64,000 bases of DNA, from the NCBI GenBank assembly GCA_015665275.1, contig JADFAL010000008.1, positions 1 to 64,000 on the forward strand. Direction: 5' to 3'. The notes under the pieces were generated by a model that was given only the letters and a program-made list of their open reading frames with translations, was not told where the DNA came from and did not search any database. Within the stretch, counting starts at the first letter, position 1. Every line of letters starts with the position of its first letter. Shown one piece after another: positions 55,154 through 64,000 of the stretch. Both the position numbers and the translations under genes were made by a program. Origin of the DNA: Flavobacteriales bacterium (GTDB taxonomy: Bacteria > Bacteroidota > Bacteroidia > Flavobacteriales_D > Crocinitomicaceae).

Positions 55154-56568
55154 GATAATAATGCGTTTTTGAGAGGTTCTACAATTCGATCAATGTCGCC
55201 TGCACCTATGGTGAGAATGACTTGACCATTATTCTCGTATTCCAACTCATCCTGTTGCCCATCCCTTCTCGACAAGCCCGAAGTCCGGGTAATTTCCTCA
55301 ACAATTTCAGGAGCTTGTAACACTCTACTTTCTGAAGCCGTCACTTTCTCCAAAAGTGCATCGCTGGTGATTCCTGAAATGGGCTCTTCGCGGGCAGGAT
55401 AGATAGGCATTAGGACAACTTCATCTAGGCGACTGAGTTGTTCTGCGAAACCGTCAAAGAAATCACGGGTACGTGTGAATAAATGCGGTTGAAATATACC
55501 CGTGATTCTTTTTCCTGCATACAGCAATTCGACGGAATCAATTAATGCTTTTATTTCTGTTGGATGGTGCGCGTAATCATCGATGTACACCAAATTTTCT
55601 TCTCTGATATGATACTCAAAACGACGCTTAACCCCCTTGAAGGACTCCAGCCCCTCACGAATTACTTCTTCGTTCAATCCGACAAATTCCGCCAATGCAA
55701 TACAAGCAATCGCGTTCTCGGCATTATGAACTCCGGGGAGACCTAATCGTACTGACTTCCATTCCGCAATCGGCGTCTTGACATCAATCGTGAAAAAACC
55801 CTCTTCTACCCGTGGATTCCAACCGGAATAATCTGCCTCTCGACTGAGCGCATACGAAACGGAATTCTTGTGCTTCAATTCTACATCAAGGTGCCGAACC
55901 AACAGCCCTTTCGATTGAATTTGACTTGCGTATTCTCGGAAACCTTCCAAAAACGTATCGCTATTTCCATAAATATCGAGGTGGTCTGCGTCGGTAGAAG
56001 TAATAATAGAGGCAAGCGGTGTCAAGTGCAAGAAGGAGCGGTCAAATTCGTCCGCTTCGACGACCGTCCAATCGCTATTCCCTTGCACAAAATTGGATTG
56101 AAAGTTGGAACTAATCCCACCAAGAAAAGCATTGCATTTATCATCAGACACATCCAACATATGCGCCAACATCGTACTCGTCGTTGTTTTTCCATGTGTT
56201 CCTGCAACGGCTAATCCTTTCGTGTTTTGTGTAATCATTCCAAGAACTTCGGCGCGCTTCTTCACCACGAACCCTGCATGCTTCACATGCAATAACTCGC
56301 CGAAATTTCTTGGAATTGCCGGGGTATACACCACCAATGTTTTATCTATATCTCTAAAACCTTCCGGAATGGATGGACCAAAATCTTCGTAATGAATTTC
56401 AATTCCTTCTTCCTCCAATTTTGCAGTTAAAGGAGAAGGGGTTTTGTCGTACCCCGCAACAGGCCATCCCAATGAATTAAAATAGCGTGCCAAGGCCGAC
56501 ATACCGATTCCTCCAACGCCAATAAAATAGGCTCGGTCGAATTGCTCGATATGTTCTTTAGAAATCAT
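55150..56568 (-). CDS. murC: UDP-N-acetylmuramate-L-alanine ligase
   Basis: 472 residues. It adds L-Ala to UDP-MurNAc using ATP. The motifs are FIGVGGIGMSALARYF (UDP-sugar domain), VAGTHGKTTTSTMLAHML (P-loop), STDADHLDIYG, GVHNAENAIACIALA, VYIDDYAHHPTEIKAL and VILTIGAGDIDRIVEPL. Before the last motif there is an extra segment of roughly 15-20 residues (about 427-445: TRTSGLSRRDGQQDELEYE), whose first half is encoded by a dispersed repeat (55266-55288). Typical MurC proteins have only a few residues here. Overlaps are ATGA on both sides. Confidence 0.97.
   Translation of the reverse strand: MISKEHIEQFDRAYFIGVGGIGMSALARYFNSLGWPVAGYDKTPSPLTAKLEEEGIEIHYEDFGPSIPEGFRDIDKTLVVYTPAIPRNFGELLHVKHAGFVVKKRAEVLGMITQNTKGLAVAGTHGKTTTSTMLAHMLDVSDDKCNAFLGGISSNFQSNFVQGNSDWTVVEADEFDRSFLHLTPLASIITSTDADHLDIYGNSDTFLEGFREYASQIQSKGLLVRHLDVELKHKNSVSYALSREADYSGWNPRVEEGFFTIDVKTPIAEWKSVRLGLPGVHNAENAIACIALAEFVGLNEEVIREGLESFKGVKRRFEYHIREENLVYIDDYAHHPTEIKALIDSVELLYAGKRITGIFQPHLFTRTRDFFDGFAEQLSRLDEVVLMPIYPAREEPISGITSDALLEKVTASESRVLQAPEIVEEITRTSGLSRRDGQQDELEYENNGQVILTIGAGDIDRIVEPLKNALLS
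55266..55288 (+). repeat. In-frame copy of the CTCGACAGGCTCG repeat within murC
   Basis: TTCTCGACAAGCCCGAAGTCC (plus GG) differs from the membrane-protein copy at 3 of 23 positions and from the murG copy at 4. On the murC strand it encodes R-T-S-G-L-S-R-R, near the C-terminus, before the final GAGDIDR motif. Confidence 0.85.
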
Positions 56569-57737
56569 TTTCTTGCTACTTTCTCCAATTCGTCCACAAT
56601 ACTTGCAGTTGCCCCTGGCTTTGCGAGCGGAGCAATATTATTCTTCAATTCTGCGCAGCGTCCCTCATCCTGAACCAATGCCAATGCCTCTGGAATGAGT
56701 GTTTCTTTTGCCTCTACATCTTTGATCAGAACTGCGGCATCTTTACTCACCAAGGCCATAGCATTCTTGGTTTGATGGTCTTCCGCCACGTTGGGTGACG
56801 GAACCAAAATAGATGGCTTCTCAACAATGCATAATTCGGATACAGAACTGGCTCCGGCTCTTGAAATTACCACATCCGCCATCGCGTATGCTAAATCCAT
56901 TCGCGTGATAAATTGTACCATTTTAACGTTTCCTAGGTTGAGTTCTCCTTCCGTCTCGACAGGCTCGACGTCCGGTTTTTTCTCTACCGAATCCGTATCT
57001 CGACTACGCTCAAGGCTCTTTAACTCACCCTTGAGTTTTTCGAAGTAGAGTTTTCCACATTGCCACAATACCTGAACATCACTTTTTTGGAGCTCTTCCA
57101 AATGTTCAACTACACTTTCGTTTAATGTTCGCGCACCAAGACTTCCTCCTATAATCAAGACTGTTTTCTTGCCTGGATCGAAACCGTAGAACTTGTATCC
57201 CTCTGCTTCCTTTCCAGCGATATCTACCATGTTTTTACGGGTGGGATTTCCGGTCATTACGATCACATCTTTCGGAAACACCGATTCCAATCCTTCGTAA
57301 GCAACACAAATCACCTTGGCTTTCCTAGCTAATAATTTGTTCGTTTTCCCGGCAAATGCATTTTGCTCTTGCAGCGCTGTTGGATACTTCATCATGGATG
57401 CAGCCTTCAATGTAGGACCACTTGCATAACCTCCTACTCCAACTACTATTTCAGGATTGAATTTCTTTACAATCCCTCGAGCCTTCATTACACTTTTGAT
57501 AATCTTGAATGGAAGTAAGAAATTTGAAAGGGCCAATTTGCGTTTCAAACCTACAATCTCAAGGCCTTCAATTTTATATCCCGCTGCAGGAACTTTTTCC
57601 ATCTCCATTTTACCGGTAGCACCAACGAAAAGAATTTCTGCTTCGGGGTTTCGACGTTTGATTTCATCTGCAATGGCAATGGCGGGAAAGATATGTCCTC
57701 CCGTTCCTCCACCTGAAACTATAGCTTTTTTGATCAT
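56565..57737 (-). CDS. murG: UDP-GlcNAc:lipid I N-acetylglucosaminyltransferase
   Basis: 390 residues from the ATG at 57737; an in-frame TTG at 57752 overlaps ftsW. It makes lipid II from lipid I at the inner membrane face. Motifs are IVSGGGTGGHIFPAIAIA (G-loop), VGVGGYASGPTLKAASM, QEQNAFAGKTNKLLA, ILIGGSLGARTLNESV (G-loop 2) and ISRAGASSVSEL with VPSPNVAEDHQTKNA (sugar nucleotide). Between GKLYFEKLKGEL and NLGNVKMVQFITRMDLAYA lies an extra, charged segment of about 25 residues (about 240-265: SLERSRDTDSVEKKPDVEPVETEG) carrying the dispersed repeat. The known fold suggests this is a surface loop, so the enzyme can tolerate it. Confidence 0.97.
   Translation of the reverse strand: MIKKAIVSGGGTGGHIFPAIAIADEIKRRNPEAEILFVGATGKMEMEKVPAAGYKIEGLEIVGLKRKLALSNFLLPFKIIKSVMKARGIVKKFNPEIVVGVGGYASGPTLKAASMMKYPTALQEQNAFAGKTNKLLARKAKVICVAYEGLESVFPKDVIVMTGNPTRKNMVDIAGKEAEGYKFYGFDPGKKTVLIIGGSLGARTLNESVVEHLEELQKSDVQVLWQCGKLYFEKLKGELKSLERSRDTDSVEKKPDVEPVETEGELNLGNVKMVQFITRMDLAYAMADVVISRAGASSVSELCIVEKPSILVPSPNVAEDHQTKNAMALVSKDAAVLIKDVEAKETLIPEALALVQDEGRCAELKNNIAPLAKPGATASIVDELEKVARK
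56953..57017 (+). repeat. In-frame repeat insertion within murG
   Basis: The core GTCTCGACAGGCTCGACGTCC (plus GG, 56953-56975) matches the murC and membrane-protein copies. A second arm, GTATCTCGACTACGCTCAAGG at 56995-57015, gives a composite element of about 65 nt. It encodes part of the extra loop that other MurG proteins lack. Confidence 0.85.
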
Positions 57738-57738
57738 C

Positions 57739-58953
57739 TTATTCCGTTTCAAATACCGCGTTGTCTTCTTCTAATATTTCGTCGCTCTCGCCATTCTCTT
57801 TTTGCTGGTTATACGCAATGGATTGCACCACCCCAAGAGCGAGACAAGTCATAATCATTGCAGATCCACCCATGGCTAAAAGCGGCATATTTTGTCCAGT
57901 AACCGGGAACATTCCCGTACACACCAGCATGTTTACGGCCGCTTGACTGAGTATGAGAATTCCGATCCCAAGGCAAACGTAACTCTCGAATAGTTTTTTA
58001 GAACTCAATCCAATCCGCATGATTCGATACAATAGAATGAGGTAGAGCATGATGAGAATTCCCGCCGCAATCGGGCCGAGCTCTTCGACATAACTCGCAT
58101 AATAGAAATCGGCGTAGGCCTCTGGTAAATATTCTTTGAGCTGTCCGTCTCCAACACCTTGCCCTCCCAGAACCCTCATTTCCCCCAAATCAATACGACC
58201 GTTATAAATCGCATCCAAGGAGTTTTGAACCTGTGCATTTTCAATGATATTCTCATCGTTGTTTGCATGATTGAACAATCGGTTTTCCCAGGTTTCCAAT
58301 CGCGGAAGAATGCGTAGATCCGGAGCAGCTTTTTGAATCAAAACAATAAACATAAACAATGCTACTCCGCCTCCAATCAATCCGGCGACTTTGAGAAAGG
58401 GAACTTTGGCAATAAACATAATGGCAAGACAGATGGCAAACAAAATGGCCGCCGTTGAAAAGTTGTCTTTCAAGATGAGTGCACAAATGACCACAATAGG
58501 CGTAACTAGGGGCAAAAATCCTTCCCGCCAATCATTCATCACCTCTTTCTTTTTTACCAATATTCGCGAAACATAAACGATCAATGCGAGCTTGGCAAAA
58601 TCAGAGGACTGAAAGGTTAGGCCTACGAATGGAATTCGCACCCATCTACCTGCATCGTTGACTCGAACACCAAAGAAAAAGGTGAACAACAAAAGACCAA
58701 TTGCAAGGTAGAACCCAAATTTGGCGAGTTTGGAAAAATAGACGGGATCTCGCCTGTGTACCCAAAACATTACGCCCAAACCGATAATTACATAGATGAA
58801 ATGTTTGAACAAGTATTTGAAAGGTGTCCCTCCTTCGATTTTCACCAAAATAGGCACGAAGCTGTAAACGCTCACCAAAGAAAAGGCAAGCATCAACAAA
58901 GTGATAATCCAAATCACCCGGTCTCCTTTCAAACGACTTAGCAAGTTACTCAT
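57739..58953 (-). CDS. ftsW: Lipid II polymerase/flippase-type SEDS protein FtsW
   Basis: 404 residues of the SEDS family with about ten transmembrane helices. Typical parts are VFWVHRRDPVYFSKLAKFGFYL, DAGRWVRIPFVGLTFQSSDFAKLALIVYVSRIL (family motif), AYADFYYASYVEELGPIAAGILIMLYL and TGMFPVTGQNMPLLAMGGSAMIMTCLALGV. It polymerises glycan strands at the septum with FtsI. The start overlaps the preceding gene by ATGA; the stop is 1 nt before murG. Confidence 0.97.
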   Translation of the reverse strand: MSNLLSRLKGDRVIWIITLLMLAFSLVSVYSFVPILVKIEGGTPFKYLFKHFIYVIIGLGVMFWVHRRDPVYFSKLAKFGFYLAIGLLLFTFFFGVRVNDAGRWVRIPFVGLTFQSSDFAKLALIVYVSRILVKKKEVMNDWREGFLPLVTPIVVICALILKDNFSTAAILFAICLAIMFIAKVPFLKVAGLIGGGVALFMFIVLIQKAAPDLRILPRLETWENRLFNHANNDENIIENAQVQNSLDAIYNGRIDLGEMRVLGGQGVGDGQLKEYLPEAYADFYYASYVEELGPIAAGILIMLYLILLYRIMRIGLSSKKLFESYVCLGIGILILSQAAVNMLVCTGMFPVTGQNMPLLAMGGSAMIMTCLALGVVQSIAYNQQKENGESDEILEEDNAVFETE

Positions 58954-59423
58954 CCGTACTTATGAATGTATCTTTCTAATAATTCTAACTCTTCGTGTGA
59001 CCCTACTCCTTCAGTAGTAAAAAGGAACACACGTCTTGTATTTTCAAAAGAGCGAACCAAATCCAACGATGCTTGAACATCTCCTGTTCCGGCAACTTTA
59101 TCAATGGTGTAAATTTCTTCTCCACTCAACTTTACATTTCCATAGTCGCTAACGACCACCGTTTCAATGGTATCTAGCACTTCCGGATAATAGCGGATAG
59201 CACATTTGATTTGGCTTTGTTTCCCTACCCAAACAACTGGAAATGGGAAGTTAGAGATGACAGTAGTAAGTGCTTCGAAATGCGGATTGACCCAGGCAAA
59301 TACATCCATGCTTTTCCATTTCCCAAGGGGTCGCATCGCTTCTAACGAACGTGCTCGTTCCAGTCCTTCTTTTCTTGCTTGAAGAAGATCGGACTCAGTA
59401 GTTTTGATTGTTAGCTTTTTCAT
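58950..59423 (-). CDS. Protein of unknown function in the dcw cluster
   Basis: 157 residues from the ATG at 59423 (MKKLTIKTTESDLLQARKEG), 1 nt after the murD stop; the frame is open further back, but that part overlaps murD. No signal or transmembrane segment is seen. The region FEALTTVISNFPFPVVWVGKQSQ and TIDKVAGTGDVQASLDLVRSFENTRRVFLFTTEGVG suggest an alpha/beta fold. It is between murD and ftsW, where standard dcw clusters have no gene. It may be a lineage-specific division or cell-wall factor. I recognise no family. Confidence 0.85.
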   Translation of the reverse strand: MKKLTIKTTESDLLQARKEGLERARSLEAMRPLGKWKSMDVFAWVNPHFEALTTVISNFPFPVVWVGKQSQIKCAIRYYPEVLDTIETVVVSDYGNVKLSGEEIYTIDKVAGTGDVQASLDLVRSFENTRRVFLFTTEGVGSHEELELLERYIHKYG

Positions 59424-59424
59424 C

Positions 59425-60777
59425 TTAAAGCGAACGAACGGCTTTTTTGTATTCGTTTCCGCGCTCTTCGTAATTCTCGAACAAATCGAAACTTGCACAT
59501 GCCGGAGAAAGCAAAACTGTTTCTTCCTTACGCGCCAATCGATATCCATAAGCTACTGCCTCCATTGCTGAAGAAGCTTCGTAGATTTCAGTAGTAATAG
59601 CGCCAAATGCCTGTTTGATTTTCTCGTTGTCTTTACCAAGACAAATGATCGCTTTCACCTTGTCTTTGACCAATTCTGTTAATTCCGAGTAGTCGTTTCC
59701 TTTATCGACACCACCAACAATCCAAACGGTTGGCTTGTCCATGCTTTCTAGTGCGAACCAGGTAGAATTTACATTCGTTGCTTTGGAATCATTAATGAAT
59801 TCGATACCGTGTACTTTCGCCACGAACTCCAATCGGTGCTCTACATTGACGAAGTCGCTCAAGCTTTCTCGAACGGATTCTTTACGGATTTCAAGAATTC
59901 TTGACGCGATTCCGGACGCCAGGGAATTCTGTGCATTGTGCTTGCCCTTGAGGGCTAAATCATGAATTGACATAGTGAATTGATCGTTTATGTTTGTTGT
60001 TATTGTTAGTTGTTCGTTGCTATTGATATATCCCCCGACTTCTTGTGGCTCGGTGAGTGAGAATGGGGCAAACTTTGCTTTGAAATCGCCCTTTGAGATG
60101 ATTTCTGTAATGTTTGGGTCATCAAAATTGTAGATGAGCCAATCGTTTGCCGATTGATTTTGCGTAATTCGAAATTTGGAGGCGATATAGTTCTCCATCT
60201 TATTGTCGTAACGGTCCAAATGATCCGGTGTGATATTCATCAACAGAGCGATGTCCGCTTTGAAATCGACCATGCCATCCAACTGGAAAGAACTGAGCTC
60301 CAAAACGTAGTAATCGAACTCTTTTTCCGCCACTTGCTTTGCGAAGCTATCACCAACATTCCCTGCCAATCCGACGTTCAAACCGGCTTTCTTTAAGATG
60401 TGATGCAAAAGCATTGTGGTGGTAGTTTTTCCGTTACTACCCGTAATACAAATTGTCTTTGCGGTATTGTAATACCCAGCAAATTCGATTTCTGAAATCA
60501 CTGGAATACCTTTGGCAATTGCCTTCAGGATCAATGGTGCCATATCCGGAATTCCCGGAGATTTTACAATTAGTTTAGCGTTTAGAATACGCTCTTCCGA
60601 ATGCTTTCCTTGCTCCCACTCAACCGATAAATCCGTCAATTCTTTCGCGAAATTTTCCTTCACCTTCCCGAAATCTGAGACAAAGACCTCCCAGCCCTGC
60701 TTTTTTGCAAGCATAGCTGCTCCAACGCCGCTTTCGCCAGCGCCTAAAATGGCTATATGTCCGGGAGTCGGCTTCAA
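59425..60777 (-). CDS. murD: UDP-N-acetylmuramoyl-L-alanine-D-glutamate ligase
   Basis: 450 residues from a TTG at 60777 (MKPTPGHIAILGAGESGVGAAMLA). It adds D-Glu to UDP-MurNAc-L-Ala. Motifs are the UDP-binding GAGESGVGAA, the P-loop CITGSNGKTTTTMLLHHILK, YYVLELSSFQLDGM, LLMNITPDHLDRY, GKHNAQNSLASGIASR and FINDSKATNVNSTWFALES. It is 1 nt after mraY and 1 nt before the unknown gene. Confidence 0.97.
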   Translation of the reverse strand: MKPTPGHIAILGAGESGVGAAMLAKKQGWEVFVSDFGKVKENFAKELTDLSVEWEQGKHSEERILNAKLIVKSPGIPDMAPLILKAIAKGIPVISEIEFAGYYNTAKTICITGSNGKTTTTMLLHHILKKAGLNVGLAGNVGDSFAKQVAEKEFDYYVLELSSFQLDGMVDFKADIALLMNITPDHLDRYDNKMENYIASKFRITQNQSANDWLIYNFDDPNITEIISKGDFKAKFAPFSLTEPQEVGGYINSNEQLTITTNINDQFTMSIHDLALKGKHNAQNSLASGIASRILEIRKESVRESLSDFVNVEHRLEFVAKVHGIEFINDSKATNVNSTWFALESMDKPTVWIVGGVDKGNDYSELTELVKDKVKAIICLGKDNEKIKQAFGAITTEIYEASSAMEAVAYGYRLARKEETVLLSPACASFDLFENYEERGNEYKKAVRSL

Positions 60778-60778
60778 T

Positions 60779-62026
60779 TTATCTTACTTTGAGTGTTACT
60801 ATGGTTATTACCGCGAGTAGGATTGCTATAATCCAAAAGCGAGAAACAATCTTCGCTTCGTGCAATCCTTTTTTCTGGTAATGATGATGGAGCGGTGCCA
60901 TTTTAAAGATCCGCCTGCCCTCACCGTATCGTTTCTTAGTGTATTTGAACCAGCCCACTTGCATTACAACCGACAAGTTTTCGATTAAGAATACCCCACA
61001 AAGAATTGGAATCAACAACTCCTTACGAATGGAAATGGCAAATACAGCAATGATTCCACCGAGCGCCAAACTTCCGGTATCACCCATAAAGACCTGCGCC
61101 GGAAACGAGTTGTACCAGAGAAACCCGATACAAGCTCCTACAAAGGCCGAAATGAAGATTACCAATTCCTCGGCGTACGGTATGTACATTACATCGAGAT
61201 AGTCGGCGAATTTTACGTTGGTGGAGACATAAGCTAGAATTGCCAGTGCAATCCCCGCGATAGCCGAGGTTCCCGTGGCGAGCCCATCCAGACCATCGGT
61301 CATATTCGCACCGTTCGACACAGCAATTACGATAAAAATAACCACCGGAATGAACAACAACCAACCATAGGTTCCCGCCCAATCTCCGATCAACCAGTTA
61401 TAGTTAAACTCGTTATCTTTTACGAATGGAACGGTAGTTGTCATGTCTTTGGTACGTACCCACTTCGCGTTGTCTTCAGGCTCCAAATCCTCGTGCATAT
61501 CCGTTACCAAAGCTTCGTTCTGTGACAATTTATGGAAGGAATCCACCTTCTTGTGCACTTGAACATCTGGATGGAAATACAAAATGCATCCAACGATCAA
61601 TCCAACTCCTACCTGACCCACTACCTTAAATCGGCCTGCAAGACCTTCTTTGTTCTTTTTAAATACCTTGATATAATCGTCGATGAATCCTATCGCCCCC
61701 AACCAAACAGTTGCCAACAGCATTGTGATTACGTAGATATTATGAAGCTTAGCAAAAAGCAATGTTGGAATTAATATCGCAGCAAGAATGATCAATCCTC
61801 CCATGGTTGGAGTTCCTTGCTTTGCTAACTGACCCTCCAATCCAAGATCACGCACAGTTTCTCCGATCTGCTGCTTCTGCAACATACCGATGAGGCGTTT
61901 TCCGAAGACCATAGATACGATCAAAGAAGTAATTAGGGCCATCGCCGCTCGGAACGAGATGTACTCGAACAATCCCGCTCCCGGGAAATTAAACTCTTGT
62001 AGATAATCGAATAAATAGGTAAGCAT
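60779..62026 (-). CDS. mraY: Phospho-N-acetylmuramoyl-pentapeptide transferase
   Basis: 415 residues with about ten helices. It makes lipid I by joining UDP-MurNAc-pentapeptide to undecaprenyl phosphate. Signature segments are [44 protein letters not shown] (the DD catalytic pair), [23 protein letters not shown] and [16 protein letters not shown] loop of about 70 residues between helices 4 and 5 ([16 protein letters not shown] ... [15 protein letters not shown]) is typical of the longer Bacteroidota MraY. It overlaps murE by TAATG. Confidence 0.97.
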   Translation of the reverse strand: MLTYLFDYLQEFNFPGAGLFEYISFRAAMALITSLIVSMVFGKRLIGMLQKQQIGETVRDLGLEGQLAKQGTPTMGGLIILAAILIPTLLFAKLHNIYVITMLLATVWLGAIGFIDDYIKVFKKNKEGLAGRFKVVGQVGVGLIVGCILYFHPDVQVHKKVDSFHKLSQNEALVTDMHEDLEPEDNAKWVRTKDMTTTVPFVKDNEFNYNWLIGDWAGTYGWLLFIPVVIFIVIAVSNGANMTDGLDGLATGTSAIAGIALAILAYVSTNVKFADYLDVMYIPYAEELVIFISAFVGACIGFLWYNSFPAQVFMGDTGSLALGGIIAVFAISIRKELLIPILCGVFLIENLSVVMQVGWFKYTKKRYGEGRRIFKMAPLHHHYQKKGLHEAKIVSRFWIIAILLAVITIVTLKVR

Positions 62027-63486
62027 TATTTATGAAGTTTTGTAAGTAGTTCGTTTACTGTGGCGAGGTCATCGAAATCGTGACGCACCCCTTTTATTTC
62101 TTGATATTTCTCATGTCCTTTCCCGGCTATTAGGATGATATCACCAGTTTCCGACATGGACACTGCAGTTTTGATTGCTTGTCCGCGATTGGTAATGGAA
62201 AGTGTTTTTCTAAAGTTGGCTGCATCCACCCCTTCCATCATGTCTTCAATAATCGCATCCGGCTCTTCGGAACGCGGATTATCTGAAGTCAAAATCACCT
62301 TGTCGGAGAACTTACATGCGATTTCCGCCATGATTGGCCGTTTTGCCTTGTCGCGATCACCTCCGCAACCGACAACGGTAATTACCTGCTCATTTTTCGT
62401 GCGGATATTCTCGATGGTCTTCAAGACATTCTCCAATGCATCTGGCGTATGCGCGTAATCTACGATAGCCACAACACCATCGCTGCTTCGTGTATACTCA
62501 AATCGTCCATCTACGGATCCTAATTCGCTCAATGCCGTCAATACCTCTGTTTCATCGTCTCCCAATTCCTGAGAAACACCGAAAACCGTCAACAGGTTGT
62601 ATGCATTGAAATCACCGATGAGTCGCGTCCATAATTCCGTCCCGTTAATCGTCATTACCAATCCCGAAAACTGATTTTCCAATACCTTCCCATGGTAGTC
62701 TGAAATTGTCTTCAATGCGTAACTACGCTTCTTTGCTGCGGTATTTTGCAGCATAATCATTCCGTTTCTATCATCAAGATTCGTCAAGGCAAATGCTTCT
62801 TTTGACAAGTCGTCGAAAAATGCCTTTTTCACACTGATATACTCCTTGAAGGTCTTATGATAATCGAGATGATCGTGCGTGATGTTTGTGAATGCCGCGC
62901 CCGTAAAATTCAAACCAAGAATTCGGTTTTGATGAATCGCGTGTGAACTCACTTCCATAAAACAGTGCGAAACACCAACCTCTGCCATTTCGGCAAGAAG
63001 TGCATTCAATGAAATGGGATCCGGTGTTGTATGCGTACTCGGAATGTCACGTGCACCAATCTTATTTACCACTGTAGAAATCAATCCACATTCATACCCT
63101 AACTTTCTATAAAGGTTGAACAGTAAAGTCGTTGTAGTTGTTTTTCCGTTTGTACCTGTTATCCCGATCAACTTCATCTTCGAGGAAGGATCATCGTAAA
63201 AATTCTTCGCGACAATTGGAAGCGCTTCGGAAGTATCATTCACCACAACCAGTTGCACGGATTCCGGAACATCGACTACCTTTTCCGCAACGATTACTGC
63301 CACTCCCTTCTCGATTACCTGAGGAATGAAATCGTGTCCGTCGCGCACTGTTCCAACCATTGCGAAAAACACGGAGGAATTGGTCACATCGCGTGAATCA
63401 AAGGTCAAGTGATCCACCGCAATAGCTGTAGCCCCTTTCACCTCTTTGATGTGCACACCATACAATATGTCTTTCAATTCCTGCAT
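62026..63486 (-). CDS. murE: UDP-MurNAc-tripeptide synthetase MurE, likely meso-diaminopimelate type
   Basis: 486 residues. It adds the third residue of the stem peptide. Motifs are [23 protein letters not shown] (P-loop), [33 protein letters not shown] (with the Lys carbamate site downstream), [43 protein letters not shown] and [12 protein letters not shown]. The DNPR motif is characteristic of meso-diaminopimelate-adding MurE. The start overlaps the ftsI stop as TAATG. Confidence 0.97.
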   Translation of the reverse strand: MQELKDILYGVHIKEVKGATAIAVDHLTFDSRDVTNSSVFFAMVGTVRDGHDFIPQVIEKGVAVIVAEKVVDVPESVQLVVVNDTSEALPIVAKNFYDDPSSKMKLIGITGTNGKTTTTTLLFNLYRKLGYECGLISTVVNKIGARDIPSTHTTPDPISLNALLAEMAEVGVSHCFMEVSSHAIHQNRILGLNFTGAAFTNITHDHLDYHKTFKEYISVKKAFFDDLSKEAFALTNLDDRNGMIMLQNTAAKKRSYALKTISDYHGKVLENQFSGLVMTINGTELWTRLIGDFNAYNLLTVFGVSQELGDDETEVLTALSELGSVDGRFEYTRSSDGVVAIVDYAHTPDALENVLKTIENIRTKNEQVITVVGCGGDRDKAKRPIMAEIACKFSDKVILTSDNPRSEEPDAIIEDMMEGVDAANFRKTLSITNRGQAIKTAVSMSETGDIILIAGKGHEKYQEIKGVRHDFDDLATVNELLTKLHK

Positions 63487-64000
63487 TACTCCAATGTGAT
63501 TTTCATTTGCTTTCCGCGCACCGCTGATTCTCCAGCTTGCAACGATTGCGTTTTAACCGTTCCGTATCCTTTAATAATCGCCCTCATTCCTGCGCGCTCG
63601 ATGAGATACACCGCGTCTCTCGCCGACATCCCCACCACATTGGGCACCGTAGTCGTTCCTGCGAATCGTTTTTCCATTACTACTTTCGGCTCGCGCGACC
63701 TAGTAAACACCCAGTCCGACTCCTCTGACTGCGCATAAGGAACACCAAGCAATCGAAATGATTGCGCAAGGTCATAGGCGTAGCCATCTTTAGAAATAGG
63801 AAGCTCTTTTTTCTTTGGCTTTCCTGCATTTACAGGCTTATGGTACTTAAGTGCCGATGCATACACTTTATTTGCAATAGCATTAAACACTGACCCGGAA
63901 ACCACTGCACCGTAAATGCTTTGCGATGGTGCCGACACCACCACAATACATGAATAAATAGGATCTTCTGCTGGGAAGTACCCAACAAATGAGGCCTGAT
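63486..64000 (-). CDS. ftsI: FtsI/PBP-type transpeptidase with PASTA domain (5' end beyond window)
   Basis: 171 codons of the C-terminus; the gene continues past the window. The visible start QASFVGYFPAEDPIYSCIVVVSAP belongs to the end of the transpeptidase fold. A PASTA domain closes the protein (TTVPNVVGMSARDAVYLIERAG ... GKQMKITLE). Septal PBP with a PASTA tail at the head of dcw is common in Bacteroidota. It crosslinks septal peptidoglycan with FtsW. The active-site Ser is outside the window. Confidence 0.92.
   Translation of the reverse strand, partial: QASFVGYFPAEDPIYSCIVVVSAPSQSIYGAVVSGSVFNAIANKVYASALKYHKPVNAGKPKKKELPISKDGYAYDLAQSFRLLGVPYAQSEESDWVFTRSREPKVVMEKRFAGTTTVPNVVGMSARDAVYLIERAGMRAIIKGYGTVKTQSLQAGESAVRGKQMKITLE

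Overview
This window is chromosomal DNA of a bacterium of the phylum Bacteroidota, most likely order Flavobacteriales. A Crocinitomicaceae/Cryomorphaceae-like lineage is an inference. The evidence is Bacteroidota-type promoters (TTTG, about 19-21 nt, TAnnTTTG), several secreted proteins with C-terminal type IX secretion (T9SS) sorting domains, many signal peptides ending in xGQ or xAQ, weak Shine-Dalgarno sequences, and a PASTA-tailed FtsI at the head of a dcw cluster. No rRNA, tRNA, CRISPR array, prophage or insertion sequence was found. Genes are packed tightly, often with ATGA or TAATG overlaps.

Layout. 1-9.4 kb: a GH113-type glycoside hydrolase cut by the window edge, mutS, a TrmH-family methyltransferase, a front-end fatty-acid desaturase, a kelch T9SS protein, a ferredoxin-NADP reductase-type flavoprotein and a membrane TPR-LytTR regulator. 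9.5-14.9 kb: two large T9SS surface proteins sharing a module, an orphan sensor kinase and a small secreted protein. 15.1-20.6 kb: a thyA-capA-folA operon (dTMP/folate), a lipoprotein DinB and topoisomerase III. 20.7-27.8 kb: a three-repeat secreted protein of unknown family, a DUF1906 protein, an acidic lipoprotein, a Gluconate-2-DH subunit 3/GMC oxidoreductase operon, a PAS-HisKA_2 kinase and a PhnA protein. 27.9-35.7 kb: purM-prfA-pyrF, an RND/MMPL exporter overlapping a polyprenyl synthase, and a small membrane protein. 35.8-42.8 kb: an ECF sigma operon, a choice-of-anchor V T9SS protein, a serine hydrolase, a cysteine-motif protein with a decayed paralogue, and a PrcB-like lipoprotein.

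42.8-46.6 kb holds a six-gene minus-strand photolyase operon: degenerate SDR, Lacal_2735, TIGR03643, permuted photolyase relative, photolyase/cryptochrome, DUF2256. An inverted repeat at its promoter is a candidate operator. 46.7-50.6 kb has an alpha/beta hydrolase, a polytopic membrane protein and a frameshifted T9SS repeat protein. 50.9-64 kb is the dcw cluster on the minus strand: ftsI (partial), murE, mraY, murD, a gene of unknown function, ftsW, murG, murC, ftsQ, ftsA, ftsZ and a YqeY-like gene.

The most striking signal outside ordinary annotation is a dispersed 23-nt repeat (core CTCGACAGGCTCG). It lies in frame inside murG, murC and a membrane-protein gene, where it appears to add peptide to essential enzymes, and a fourth related copy is intergenic. 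A second repeat family follows the stop codons of prfA and ftsA. Other points of interest are the unnamed gene inside the dcw operon, the photolyase operon with a catalytically incomplete SDR, and the KGNW-repeat protein.
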